In this document: positions 1 to 10,330 of the stretch, piece by piece
Layout of the letters: the number at the start of each line of letters is the position of its first letter
How positions within the stretch are numbered: position 1 is the stretch's first letter
DNA from: Doris montereyensis
Lineage: Eukaryota; Mollusca; Gastropoda; Nudibranchia; Dorididae
Assembly (NCBI GenBank): GCA_037039925.1
Contig: JAXRKP010000470.1
Span: forward strand, 65,001 to 129,000
Length of the DNA: 64,000 bases
Direction of reading: 5' to 3'
Translations under genes and position numbers: made by a program
Notes under the pieces: generated by a model
What the model was told of the DNA's origin: nothing
The model's input: only the letters and a program-made list of their open reading frames with translations
Database searches by the model: none

Positions 1-159
1 GTTTTGGTTGCATAAGATAATTATGTCATCTGTTTAATTCTCGACGATTTATTTTCTGGGATTAAAATTTGTTGGCATTATATTAAAAACTCTAACAGTA
101 TCCAATTATTATACTTACAACATTTCATTGTGTAATGGGTTTACAAAAAAAATGTACGA

Positions 160-1035
160 GGTGTATAGTTATAAGAAGAAATGTATAGTCACACATCTTA
201 AGATGTGTTGATAGATTAAGTCAAAGTTAATACATTTATACCAACGAGCAAAGTTAACGTAGTCAAAGTCTTCTAGAAGCGACATCTCCAACCTGTCGTC
301 AGCTAAACACTCGAATGACAGGTAAGAATGCAACAGTTCTGACAATGTAGTCTTTACTTTTGTTAACGTGAATGACCCAGACTTGCGTGAGACTGCATCT
401 AAAGCACAGACTTGTATAAGGCGGCCCCAGACTTCGGTGAGACTGCATCTAAAGCACAGACTTGTATAAGACTCTACATCTAAGACACACACTAGCATAA
501 GATCATACATTTAAAGCACAGACTTACATCTTTTACATACTCTACATAATACTTTATATCCAAAGCGCAAACTTCCATAAGACTACATCTAAAGAGAAGA
601 CATGCATAATAATATGCCTCTAACGAACAGACTTGCATAGCACTTTACATCTAAAGAGAAGACATGCATAATAATCTGCCTCTAACGAACAGACTTGCAT
701 AGCACTTTACATCTAAAGAGAAGACATGCATAATAATCTGCCTCTAACGAACAGACTTGCATAGCACTTTACATCTAAAGAGAAGACATGCATAATAATC
801 TGCCTCTAACGAACAGACTTGCATAGCACTTACATCTAAAGAATAGACTTGCATAAGACTCTACATTAAAAAAGCAGACTTGAATAATAATCTGCCTCTA
901 ACGAACAGCCTTGCATGATATTTGACATCTAATGCACACATTTATTGAATACGACTCTACATCAAAACTGCAGACTTGAATGATATTCTACACGTGAAGT
1001 GCAGACTTGCATCATACTACCTAACATCTAGAGCA
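160..1035. repeat. Tandem satellite, about 31-bp monomer (block 1)
   Basis: Degenerate head-to-tail monomers built from the words CATCTAAAG, CAGACTTGCATA and GACTCTA. Between about 590 and 840 the array is organised as nearly identical 62-bp dimers (AAGAGAAGACATGCATAATA followed by CTGCCTCTAACGAACAGACT), which indicates a recent local expansion. The 113-codon reverse-strand open frame here is only the open frame of the repeat. The same monomer resumes after the LINE remnant at about 2.0 kb. Confidence 0.9.
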
Positions 1036-1051
1036 CAGATTTGCATTATAG

Positions 1052-1322
1052 CAGTAGTAGTAGTAGTAGTAGTAGTAGCAGTAGTAGCAGTAGTAGTAGT
1101 AGTAGTAGTAGTAGCAGTAGTAGTAGTAGTAGTAGTAGTAGTAGTTTTAGAAGTAGTAGTAGTAGTAGCAGTAGTAGTAGTAGTAGTAGTAGTAATAGTA
1201 GTAGTAGTTTTAGTAGTAGTAGCAGTAGCAGTAGTAGTAGTAGTAGTAGTAGTAGTTTTAGAAGTAGTAGTAGTAGTAGTAGCAGTAGTAGTAATAGTAG
1301 TAGTAGTAGTTTTAGTAGTAGC

Positions 1323-1354
<32 letters not shown>

Positions 1355-1355
1355 C

Positions 1356-1393
<38 letters not shown>

Positions 1394-1428
1394 CAGTAGT
1401 AGTAGTAGTAGTAGTAGCTTAGTAGTAG
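1052..1428. repeat. (AGT)n trinucleotide microsatellite
   Basis: About 375 bp of AGT/TAG repeats with scattered AGC, AAT and TTT interruptions. It opens poly-Ser and poly-Val frames that are not genes. It sits exactly between satellite block 1 and a LINE remnant, and may have expanded from the 3' tail of that reverse-strand element or from the satellite edge. Confidence 0.97.
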
Positions 1429-1439
1429 TAGTGTGGTCT

Positions 1440-1990
1440 TGCAGTGAATTAAACCTCCTGTCCTATACTGTGTATTCTGACAAATATTGGTCCTACAGTC
1501 TTCAAAGCAAGTAGGTCTCTTTCTGTTTGTAGTTGTGCTGGTATATTTGTGTCTTCTTCATTTAGTTTTCGGTGTTCCTAAGGCTGGGTGTTCGTATATT
1601 GTGTATAGTTGTTGTTTTGTTTAAGTAGTGGTTGAGAGTCGTTAGCAATGATGTCGATGTCCTTCCTCTGTATGTCGGTTCCTCAGTAAAGTACAAATTT
1701 AATGGCAATGCTGTTTGAGCCTGTACTTTCTTATTTTTGCTGATGGTGTGTCCAAATAGTTTCCGCTGCTGTTCTTTGAGCCTTTGGCTAATAGAATAAA
1801 TTCGGCAGTGGTCATATAAATCGTTGTTACTGGTTGTTTAAGGCCAGTGGATCCCACTGACGTTTCGCATGTAATTCCCGTGAATGATGTCTGGACGTCC
1901 AGGTTTGTTGTTGTTAGGCCCCATGTTCCACTGTTGTAAGTGAGAATTGGAATGAGAAGGCTTTTTGTAGAGTTCGCTTCTAGTCTACCT
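1440..1990 (-). mobile_element. Non-LTR retrotransposon (LINE) remnant, C-terminal part
   Basis: The reverse strand encodes, across several frames, the region downstream of the reverse transcriptase in LINE ORF2. An IPILTYNSGTWGLT stretch is followed, in another frame, by a SGIHWP..TSNNDLY segment, then FGHTISKNKK and FTEEPTYRGRTSTSLL. This is the usual order tyrosine/tryptophan block, histidine-containing 'FGH' block, 'YRGR.' block. Stops and frame changes make it a dead copy. It is embedded in satellite, with block 1 and the AGT tract on one side and block 2 on the other. The clade cannot be assigned from this fragment. Confidence 0.75.
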
Positions 1991-1994
1991 TTAA

Positions 1995-3745
1995 ATCGTA
2001 TTCTTTTATAATCTACATCCAAGGCGCAGACTTGCATAAGACTATACATCTAAAGATCAGACTTGCATTATAGTCGACACCCAAAAGCGCAGAGTCGCAT
2101 AGTATTCTTTAAAAAGGGCAGATTTGCATAATAACCTTCATATAAAGCACAAACTTGTATTATAGTCTACATCCAAAACACAGACTTGCATAAGACTCTA
2201 TATTTAAAAGAGCAGACTTGCATTATAGTCGACACCCAAAAGCGCAGACTCACATAATATTCTACAAAGAGCAGACTAGCATAATACCTTTCATATAAAA
2301 CACAAACGTGTATACAAGTCTCCATCCAAAACGCAGACTTGCATAAACTCTATATCTAAAGCATAGACTTGCATTATTGTCTACACGCAAAACGCAGACT
2401 TGCATAAACTCTACATCTAAAGATCAGACTTGCATAAACTCTACATCTAAAGGGCAGATTTGCATGAACTCTACATCCAAAAAGCAAACGTGCATAAATT
2501 ATATATCTAAAGCACATACTTACATTATAGTCTACATGCAAAAAGCAAACGTGCATAAACTATATATTTAAAGCACAGACTTATATTATAGTCTACATGC
2601 AAAAAGCAAACGTGCATAAACTATATATCTAAAACACAGACTTACATTATAGTCTACATGCAAAAAGCAAACGTGCATAACTATATATTTAAAGCACAGA
2701 CTTACATTATTGTCTACATCCAAAAAGCAAACGTGCATAAACTATATATTTAAAGTACAGACTTACATTGTAGTCTACATCCAAAAAGCAAACGTGCACA
2801 ACTATATATTTAAAGTACAGACTTACATTGTAGTGTACATCCAAAAAGCAAGCGTGGATAAACTATATATTTAAAGTACAGACTTACATTGTAGTCTACA
2901 TGCAAAACATAGACTTGCATAAGACTCTACATCTAAAACGGAGATTCACACGACTCTACATCTAAAACGTAGACGTGCATAAAACTCTACATCTCTAACG
3001 GAGATTCGCACAAGACTCTACATCTAAAACGTAGATTTGCATAAGACTGTACATTTAAAACGTAGACTTGCATAAGACTCTACATCTAAATCGTAGACTT
3101 GCATAAGACTCTACATCTAAAACGTAGACTTGCATACGATTGTACATCTAAAACGTAGACTTGCATAAAACTGTACATTTAAAACGTAGACTTGCACAAG
3201 ACTCTACATCTAAAACGTAGACTTGCATAAGACTGTACATCTAAAACGTAGACTTATATAAGACTGTACATCTAAAACGTAGACTTGCATAAGACTCTAC
3301 GTCTAAAACGTAGACTTGCATACGATTGTACATCTAAAACGTAGACTTGCATAAAACTGTACATTTAAAACGTAGACTTGCACAAGACTCTACATCTAAA
3401 ACGTAGACTCACACAAGACTCTACATCTAAAACGTAGACTCACACAAGACTCTACATCTAAAACGTAGACTCACACAAGACTCTACATCTAAAACGTAGA
3501 CTCACACAAGACTCTACATCTAAAACGTAGACTTGCACAAGACTCTAGATCTAAAACGTAGACTTGCATAAAACTGTACATTTAAAACGTAGACTCACAC
3601 AAGAGTCTACATCTAAAACGTAGACTCACACAAGACTCGACATCTAAAACGTAGACTCGCACAAGACTCTACATTTAAAACGTAGACTCGCACAAGACTC
3701 GACATCTAAAATGTAGACTCGCACAAGACTCGACATCTAAAGAGT
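1995..3745. repeat. Tandem satellite, about 31-bp monomer (block 2)
   Basis: Continuation of the block 1 family. About 2,000-2,900 is heterogeneous, with CAAAAAGCAAACGTGCATAA and ATATATTTAAAG variants in a roughly 60-bp dimeric pattern. About 2,900-3,740 is a much more uniform 31-bp monomer: CTACATCTAAAACGTAGACT followed by TGCATAAGACT, with a TCACACAAGACT subvariant homogenised at 3,400-3,720. No gene is supported. Confidence 0.93.
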
Positions 3746-4255
3746 GGACAAATTGGCACCTCCAAAAAGCAACTTTTTCTATATTAGTTTATGTGCATAC
3801 AGGTAAAGTAGATAAAAACAGTGTAATCGATTATTGTCTTACTCATGCACTGATAACAACTGGTGTGTTTTTTTATGTTACGGAGTTAAATAAACGGAAG
3901 TAAAGGCTTGAACTCAAACCCACACTGGACGCATGATAGCAAACGATACCACTACGAACTCATAAGAAAGTTAACACAAGAAAAGTTTTTTTCACAAGTG
4001 TTTAAAGATGTACCTTCTTAAGATGCAAGTATTTTGAAAATTTCACAATTCTCATCAGCAAACACAAGCAAACACATTGGCAGCCTACTTTAAACGCATA
4101 GAAATTTTATGAAAATTATGAAATTTTTAATTGATCTCACAGTAAATTGCAGATTGTATGAAAAAGAAAATGCTGACAAAAACTTACCAAAAAACCCCAA
4201 CAAACTAACTAAAACAACAGGAGAAACAACTCGACCTAACTTTCCATAATTGGAT
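3746..4255. other. Unique AT-rich intergenic sequence
   Basis: No open frame longer than the AT-rich background and no recognisable domain or RNA gene. Around 3,890-3,955 there is a degenerate tRNA-like B box (GGCTTGAACTCAAACCCA) that could be a fragment of a tRNA-derived SINE. Confidence 0.5.
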
Positions 4256-4474
4256 TTAATGATCAAGCATTACAATCAAACAAAATTCCACCTTTACCTG
4301 CACTATCATATCCATCGGTAAAATAAAAATGAAAATAAAAACGCTCACCGAATTTAGACGGGTCCAAAAAATGCGGGGATCAAGAGTGTCGAACGCCGCT
4401 GACAGGTCAAGTAAACGAAGCAATGAAACATTCCCTTTGCCACGTTGATATATGAGTAATAATGAATGAGCCAC
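4256..4474 (-). mobile_element. LINE reverse-transcriptase fragment
   Basis: The reverse-strand 72-codon frame contains LLDLSAAFDTLDP, matching reverse-transcriptase motif A of CR1/Jockey-like LINEs (LDLSAAFDT.D, in which the first Asp is catalytic). It is preceded by the usual SLL.L context and followed by an RL motif. Everything up- and downstream is lost, so it is a short relic. Its downstream end reaches into intergenic sequence with no ORF. Confidence 0.7.
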
Positions 4475-4690
4475 AGTGGAGTGAAGTCAAAGGCGAAATA
4501 TGACAATAAGTGACAACTCCACTAATAAAGACAGAACAAACACTCGACGTTTCGGGTATAACCCTTCGTCAGACAACAAACGAGAAATATTTAGAATCTA
4601 GATTTAAGTACTACCTCAGGCATCACACAATGTTCACACACTGTTATTAGTGGATTGTTACTTATTGTCATATTTCGCCGTTGATTTATG
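4470..4690. mobile_element. MITE-like element with terminal inverted repeats
   Basis: The left end (from about 4,483) reads GGCGAAATATGACAATAAGT followed by GACAACTCCACTAATAA. The right end (to about 4,679) is its near-perfect reverse complement (TTATTAGTGGATTGTTACTT, ATTGTCATATTTCGCC), giving inverted repeats of about 36 bp around a core of about 125 bp without coding capacity. The outer flank GCCACAGTGGAGTGAAGTCA recurs with related copies at about 23.77, 29.35, 48.76-49.45 and 54.02 kb. The core holds GACGTTTCGGGTATAACCCT, shared with the 48.8 kb copy. Confidence 0.75.
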
Positions 4691-4717
4691 ACATCACTCA
4701 TTAAATTTTATGTAAAT

Positions 4718-5310
<593 letters not shown>

Positions 5311-5724
5311 TAAGACTGCATACTGTAAAATGATATGTAGGCCAATTGGTGTTGGTCAATCGGATCGTTTCTTTTGAGATGGTCATGTATATGTAAAAGA
5401 ACAACTTTTTTCTAGAATCTTAGACAAAAAGATCAGGTTATAAATTGGTCTGGAGTTTTTAAAGATGTTCGTCATGGCCAAGATTTTTAAACAAGACGAA
5501 CAGCCATTGCCTAAAAACATGAGGGAACCAAACCAGACGAAAGTGATATGTTCATTATGACAGTGAGAGAGGGGAGAAGTTCATCTAAACATTCAAAAAC
5601 CTAATACTGTAGAGAGTGGGATTTTAAAGACGATTTTAGACACAATAATGAATTTAAACAACACGATATTTGAATGTGTTGGTCTGAAGTCAAAACGTTA
5701 TCAAATTCTAGAATTCACCATGAT
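5311..5724. other. Intergenic sequence, nothing recognised
   Basis: AT-rich sequence with stops in all frames. No tandem structure, tRNA-like box or protein motif was found. Confidence 0.5.
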
Positions 5725-5930
5725 CAAAGCCATAATTTCACCCCTACCACGGTATAGGCCACAGGCAAGATATTTCCATTTTTGTTTCTCACGGAGATAT
5801 TTCTTAGCTCATTCCAGCTGACATCTAGTCTCTTCCGGTTCTTGTCTATAGGTCATACTCCTCTCCATGTGTCTCGTGGCCTACCCTGGTATCGTTTTCC
5901 ATGCGGATTCCAATCTAACGCTTTTAAAAA
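5725..5930 (-). mobile_element. LINE ORF2 C-terminal remnant
   Basis: The reverse strand reads WNPHGKRYQGRPRDTWRG, then a stop, then KRLDVSWNELRNIS. This is the classic tail of many animal LINE ORF2 proteins (W.P.GKR..GRP..TWRR..E......G..W.E....). The TAG after TWRGV shows that it is dead. No 3' tail or target-site duplication is obvious. Confidence 0.7.
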
Positions 5931-6413
5931 AATTCATAGTTGTGAATAACGCCAACTAGAACTGGCAGAGCTAATCTTTAATTTGGCAAAATGCTTATTT
6001 TGACCAGTACACCTAGAGTATCTTCCCTTGATTTGTTTCCTTAAGATCACCGTAAATGGTGGACGAGTTAAATGTCAATGCTTCATTTCTTTGATTTATA
6101 TTAATAAAAATTATACTTTTACCATATCATTCTTAACATTCTTGTTACGAAATCATCTCTACCAGATATTGTGATTCATGCCGTGATGAGGGCTCCGGTC
6201 AACACCGAATGCGATCTCCATGTAACAATAAATAAGTCAACGAAAAAATAAGTGAAAATGAAATGATTAATGAAAATAACAACAACTCAGAATCAAAACA
6301 AAACAAAGCAAACAAAAACATCAGCAACAATCAACGACCAAGGAAGAATAATACAACAAACAGATAGGCAATACTATCGCCAGGTCTAGGAACTTGATCT
6401 TGTAATCCCAGCT
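5931..6413. promoter_or_regulatory. Upstream region of the GPCR pseudogene
   Basis: About 480 bp of AT-rich sequence ahead of the GPCR reading frame. It is A-rich at 6,240-6,360. No convincing TATA element or upstream exon was recognised, and the GPCR family is commonly intronless. Confidence 0.3.
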
Positions 6414-7513
6414 ATGGCGGTATCGGTTGCCCTTGAGAATGTGACACTATACATAAAGCACAGGCAATCCTTTATCAACGATGAATCGTTCTCGCTTCTT
6501 ATGCTTATAAACCCAGCTGTTATAACGTGTACAATTTCAGTAGTTGGCATAGGCGTTAACATCTTGAACATCGCTACGTTCATCAACATGGGATTCAAGG
6601 AAACCATCAACATTTCGCTCTTGGCTCTGGCTGTGGCTGATCTGGCCAGTCTCATCTGCCTTGTCTGGATGTGTCTGTGCTTCAGTCCGTCATTCTGCGA
6701 CCTGTGTGCGACTTCATCGATTTGCCAGCAGTTGAAGAGTTTCTTGAGGCGAACAGCGTTCGTATTTCACAACTGTCGCCGGATGCATCACGTGTGTTAT
6801 TGCGTGCGAACGATGTCTGTGCGTCTTACGACCGTTGCAAGTCAAACTCATTTTAACTAGGAAGAAGCTCATCTCCACAATCGTAGCTATCTACGTTTTG
6901 TCTTTCTTACCATACGCCCCGATCTACTATACAACCCGTATGGTGTGGGTTTTCAACCCGAAGACGAACGGATCTCTCCTAACTCGAACGCACAATGACG
7001 ATATGTATATACTCGACTTTCTGGCCTTTGGGACGGTCATGGCTGTAAACTCACTGACGTTTATAGTCGTCACGGTCTTCACCGCTCTTTATCGTGTGGA
7101 AACTGACGTCCCAGAGCCAGTGGCGTGCAGGCCAAGCCATAGAGCAATCTCGAGCAAAAGGCAGCGGCGACACTGATTTAGAATCAGAAGAAAAACAAAG
7201 CAACAAGAAGAAGGGCTTGTCAGAGAAGGACAAGCGTGCCACAATGACTGTCACTGTGATAGCTGCCATGTACATCGCCTGCTTCTTTCCTGGAAGAGTT
7301 CTGTACTTGGTTATGACCGTTGTACCCGACTTCAACAAGGGAATGTTATATTCTAATCTGTACGATTTCATGTGGTACCTATCGTATGTATTCGAGAGCA
7401 TTTGTTCGAGTACCAATATGATAGTCTATCTGAAGACAAGCACCAAGTTTAAACTGGCCTTTTTCGCTTTGTTTAGCAAAACTGCTGCCGGAAGTTCAGC
7501 CGGGGTTACATAA
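6414..7513 (+). pseudogene. Rhodopsin-class (class A) GPCR, candidate molluscan chemosensory receptor type, frameshifted
   Basis: A complete seven-helix layout is readable without introns, but in three frames. Frame 1 (6,414 to about 6,700) has the N-terminus, helix 1 with GVNILN and helix 2 with LAVADL (conserved Asp). A short second-frame piece (about 6,697-6,757) gives the first extracellular loop. A third frame (about 6,757-7,093) gives helix 3 ending in CERCLCVLRPLQVK (ERC replaces DRY), helix 4 and helix 5 (MAVNSLTFIVVTVF). From 7,094 the frame changes again to give intracellular loop 3, helix 6 (AAMYIACFFPGRVLYLV) and helix 7 (SSTNMIVYLKT). The layout resembles the orphan/chemosensory receptor families described in Aplysia and other heterobranchs; an FMRFamide-receptor-like orphan is the alternative. 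Three frame changes argue for a pseudogene unless they are assembly errors. The last residues and stop lie in the first unit of the adjoining satellite. Confidence 0.8.
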
Positions 7514-8515
7514 AGGACACTGATTCAGCCGGAGTTATATAAAGGACACCCGATTCAGCCGGAGTTATATAAAGGACACTCGTTTCAGCCGGAGTTATAT
7601 AAAGGACACTCGATTCAGCCGGAGATATATAAAGGACACTCGATTCAGCCGGAGATATATAAAAGACACTCGATTCAGCCGGGGTTATATACAGGACACT
7701 CGATTCAGCCGGAGATATATAAAGGATACTCGATTCAGCCGGAGATATATAAAGGACACTCGATTCAGCCGGAGTTATATAAAGAACACTCGATTCAGCC
7801 GGAGTTATATAAAGAACACTCGATTCAGCCGGAGATATATAAAGAACACTCGATTCAGCCGGAGATATATAAAGGACACTCGATTCAGCCGGAGATATAT
7901 AAAGGACACTCGATTCAGCCGGTGATATATAAAGGACTCGATTCAGCCGGAGTTATATAAAGGACACTCGATTCAGCGGGAATTATATAAAGGACATTCG
8001 ATTCAGCCGGAGTTATATAAAGGACACTCAATTCAGCCGGAGATATATAAAGGACACTCGTTTCAGCCGGAGATATATAAAAGACACTCGATTCAGCCGG
8101 AGTTATATAAAGGACACTCGATTCAGCCGGTGATATATAAAAGACACTCAATTCAGCCGGAGATATATAAAGGACACTCGATTCAGCCGGAGTTATATAA
8201 AGGACACTCGATTCAGCCGGAGATATATAAAGGACACCCGATTCAGCCGGAGTTATATAAAGGACACTCGATTCAGCCGGAGATATATAAAGGACATTCG
8301 ATTCAGCCGGAGATATATAAAGGACACTCGATTCAGCGGGAGTTATATAAAGGACACTCGATTCAGCGGGAGTTATATAAAGGACACTCGATTCAGCGGG
8401 AGTTATATAAAGGACACTCGATTCAGCGGGAGTTATATAAAGGACACTCGATTCAGCCGGAGATATATAAAGGACACTCAATTCAGCCGGAGTTATATAA
8501 AGGACACTCGATTCA
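7490..8515. repeat. 30-bp satellite carrying a TATA box in every unit
   Basis: About 34 highly regular 30-bp units: GATTCAGCCGG, then AG(T/A)TATATAAAGGACACTC. Every unit contains TATATAAA, a perfect TATA-box match. Because 30 is divisible by 3, both strands stay open and give the spurious peptides IQPEIYKGHS and SVLYITPAES. The first unit overlaps the 3' end of the GPCR pseudogene and supplies its stop codon. The TTATA and ATATA variants alternate in patches, showing local homogenisation. Confidence 0.97.
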
Positions 8516-9065
8516 CTGGAGACTCGTGATACCATAATGTTATGTCTCTTCTATGTGCCTACATTCCTCCTAGATCCACGTCTTTTTTCTGTGCCTACAT
8601 TCTTCCGAGAGCCATGTCTCTTTTCTGTGCTGTTTAAATTCCTCGTATCGTTGCATCTGGGGTTTTTTTGTGCAGTTTGATTTTATCGTACTGTTACATC
8701 TGTTTTATGTGCTGGTTGAATACAGCGTACTGTTACATCTGTTTTATATGCTGTTTAAATTCATCGTACTGTTACATGTGTTTTAAGAGCTGTTTAAATT
8801 CATCGTACCGTTACATCTGTTTTAAATGCTGTTTGAATTCATCGTACTGTTACATCTGTTTTATGTGCTGTTTGAATTCATCGTACTGATACATTTGTTT
8901 TGTGTGCTGTTTAAATTCAGCGTACTGTTACATCTGTTTTATGTGCTGTTTGAAATAATCGTACTGTTACATCTGTTTTATGTGCTGTTTGAAATAATCG
9001 TACTGTTACATTTGTTTAATATGCTGTTTGAATTCATCGTACTGATACATTTGTTTTGTGTGTTG
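8516..9065. repeat. 39-bp satellite, family A
   Basis: Head-to-tail units of about 39 bp with GCTGTTTGAATTCATCGTAC, then TGTTACATCTGTTTTATGT. The 13-residue periodic translation (LFEFIVLLHLFYV) is a product of the period being a multiple of three, not evidence of a gene. It grades into the next family through shared CGTAC.GTTACGTCTGTTTT words. Confidence 0.92.
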
Positions 9066-10330
9066 TTTAAATTCCTCGTACCTCGTACCGTTACGTCTGT
9101 TTTATGTGATGTGTTCACTCCTCGAAACGTTACGTCTGTTTTATGTGATGTGTTCACTCCTCGAAACGTTACGTCCCTCTGCTGTTATGTTTAAACGAAA
9201 CAAAACGTTACGTCTTTCTACTGTTATGTTTAAACGAAACAAAACGTTACGTCTTTCTACTGTTATGTTTAAACACATCAAAACGTTACGTCTTTCTATT
9301 GTTATGTTTCAAAAAACTATTGTTATGTTTAAACCATCAAAACGTTACGTCTTTCTACTGTTATGTTTAAACACATCAAAACGTTACGTCTCTTTCTATT
9401 GTTATGTTTAAACACATCAAAACGTTACACGTCTTTCTATTGTTATGTTTAAACACATCAAAACGTTACGTCTTTCTACTGTTATGTTTTCAAAACTTTA
9501 CGTCTCTCTACTGTTATGTTTAAACACATCAAAACGTTACGTCTTTCTACTGTTATGTTTCAAAAAACACATCAAAACGTTACGCTCTCTACTGTTATGT
9601 TTAAACCCATCAAAACGTTACGTCTTTCTACTGTTATATTTTAAACACATCAAAACGTTACGTCTTTCTACTGTTATGTTTAAACACATCAAAACGTTAC
9701 GTTTTAAAAACGTTACATCGTTCTATTGTTATGTTTAAACCCATCAAAACGTTACGTCTTTCTACTGTTATGTTTAAACACATCAAAACGTTACGTCTTT
9801 CTACTGTTATGTTTAAACACATCAAAAACTCTTACGTTATGTTTAAACCTATCAAAACGTTACGTCTTTCTACTGTTTTAAACCCATCAAAACGTTACGT
9901 CTTTCTACCGTTATGTTTAAACACATCAAAACTTTACGCTCTCTACTGTTATGTTTAAACCCATCAAAACGTTACGTCCATGTTTCACATGTTATGTTTC
10001 AACCCATCAAAACGTTACGTCCATCTACGTTTAAACCCATCAAAACGTTACGTCTTTCTACTGTTATGTTTAAACACATTAAAAACTTTACGTCTCTCTA
10101 CTGTTATGTTTAAACCCATAAAAACGTTACGTCTCTCTGCTGTTATGTTTAAACACATCAAAACGTTACGTTCTCTACTGTTATGTTTAAACCCATCAAA
10201 ACATTACGTCTCTCTACTGTTATGTTTAAACCCATCAAAACATTACGTCTCTCTACTGTTACGTTTAAACCCATCAAAACGTTACGTCTTTCTAATGTTA
10301 TGTTTAAACACATCAAAACGTTTCGCGTCT
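9066..10330. repeat. 39-bp satellite, family B
   Basis: Units of about 39 bp built from CTACTGTTATGTTTAAAC, ACATCAAAACGTTACGTCTT. The 13-residue frame MFKHIKTLRLSTV repeats with frequent slippage. Unit-internal deletions (9,300-9,320, 9,830, 9,880) break the phase. Related to family A through ACGTTACGTCT. Confidence 0.93.

Noticed and set aside
976..1514. 148- and 157-codon poly-Val and poly-Ser frames
   Set aside because: They are translations of the (AGT)n microsatellite.
2900..3740. CRISPR-like regular array
   Set aside because: The whole unit repeats with no unique spacers, and the genome is clearly eukaryotic.
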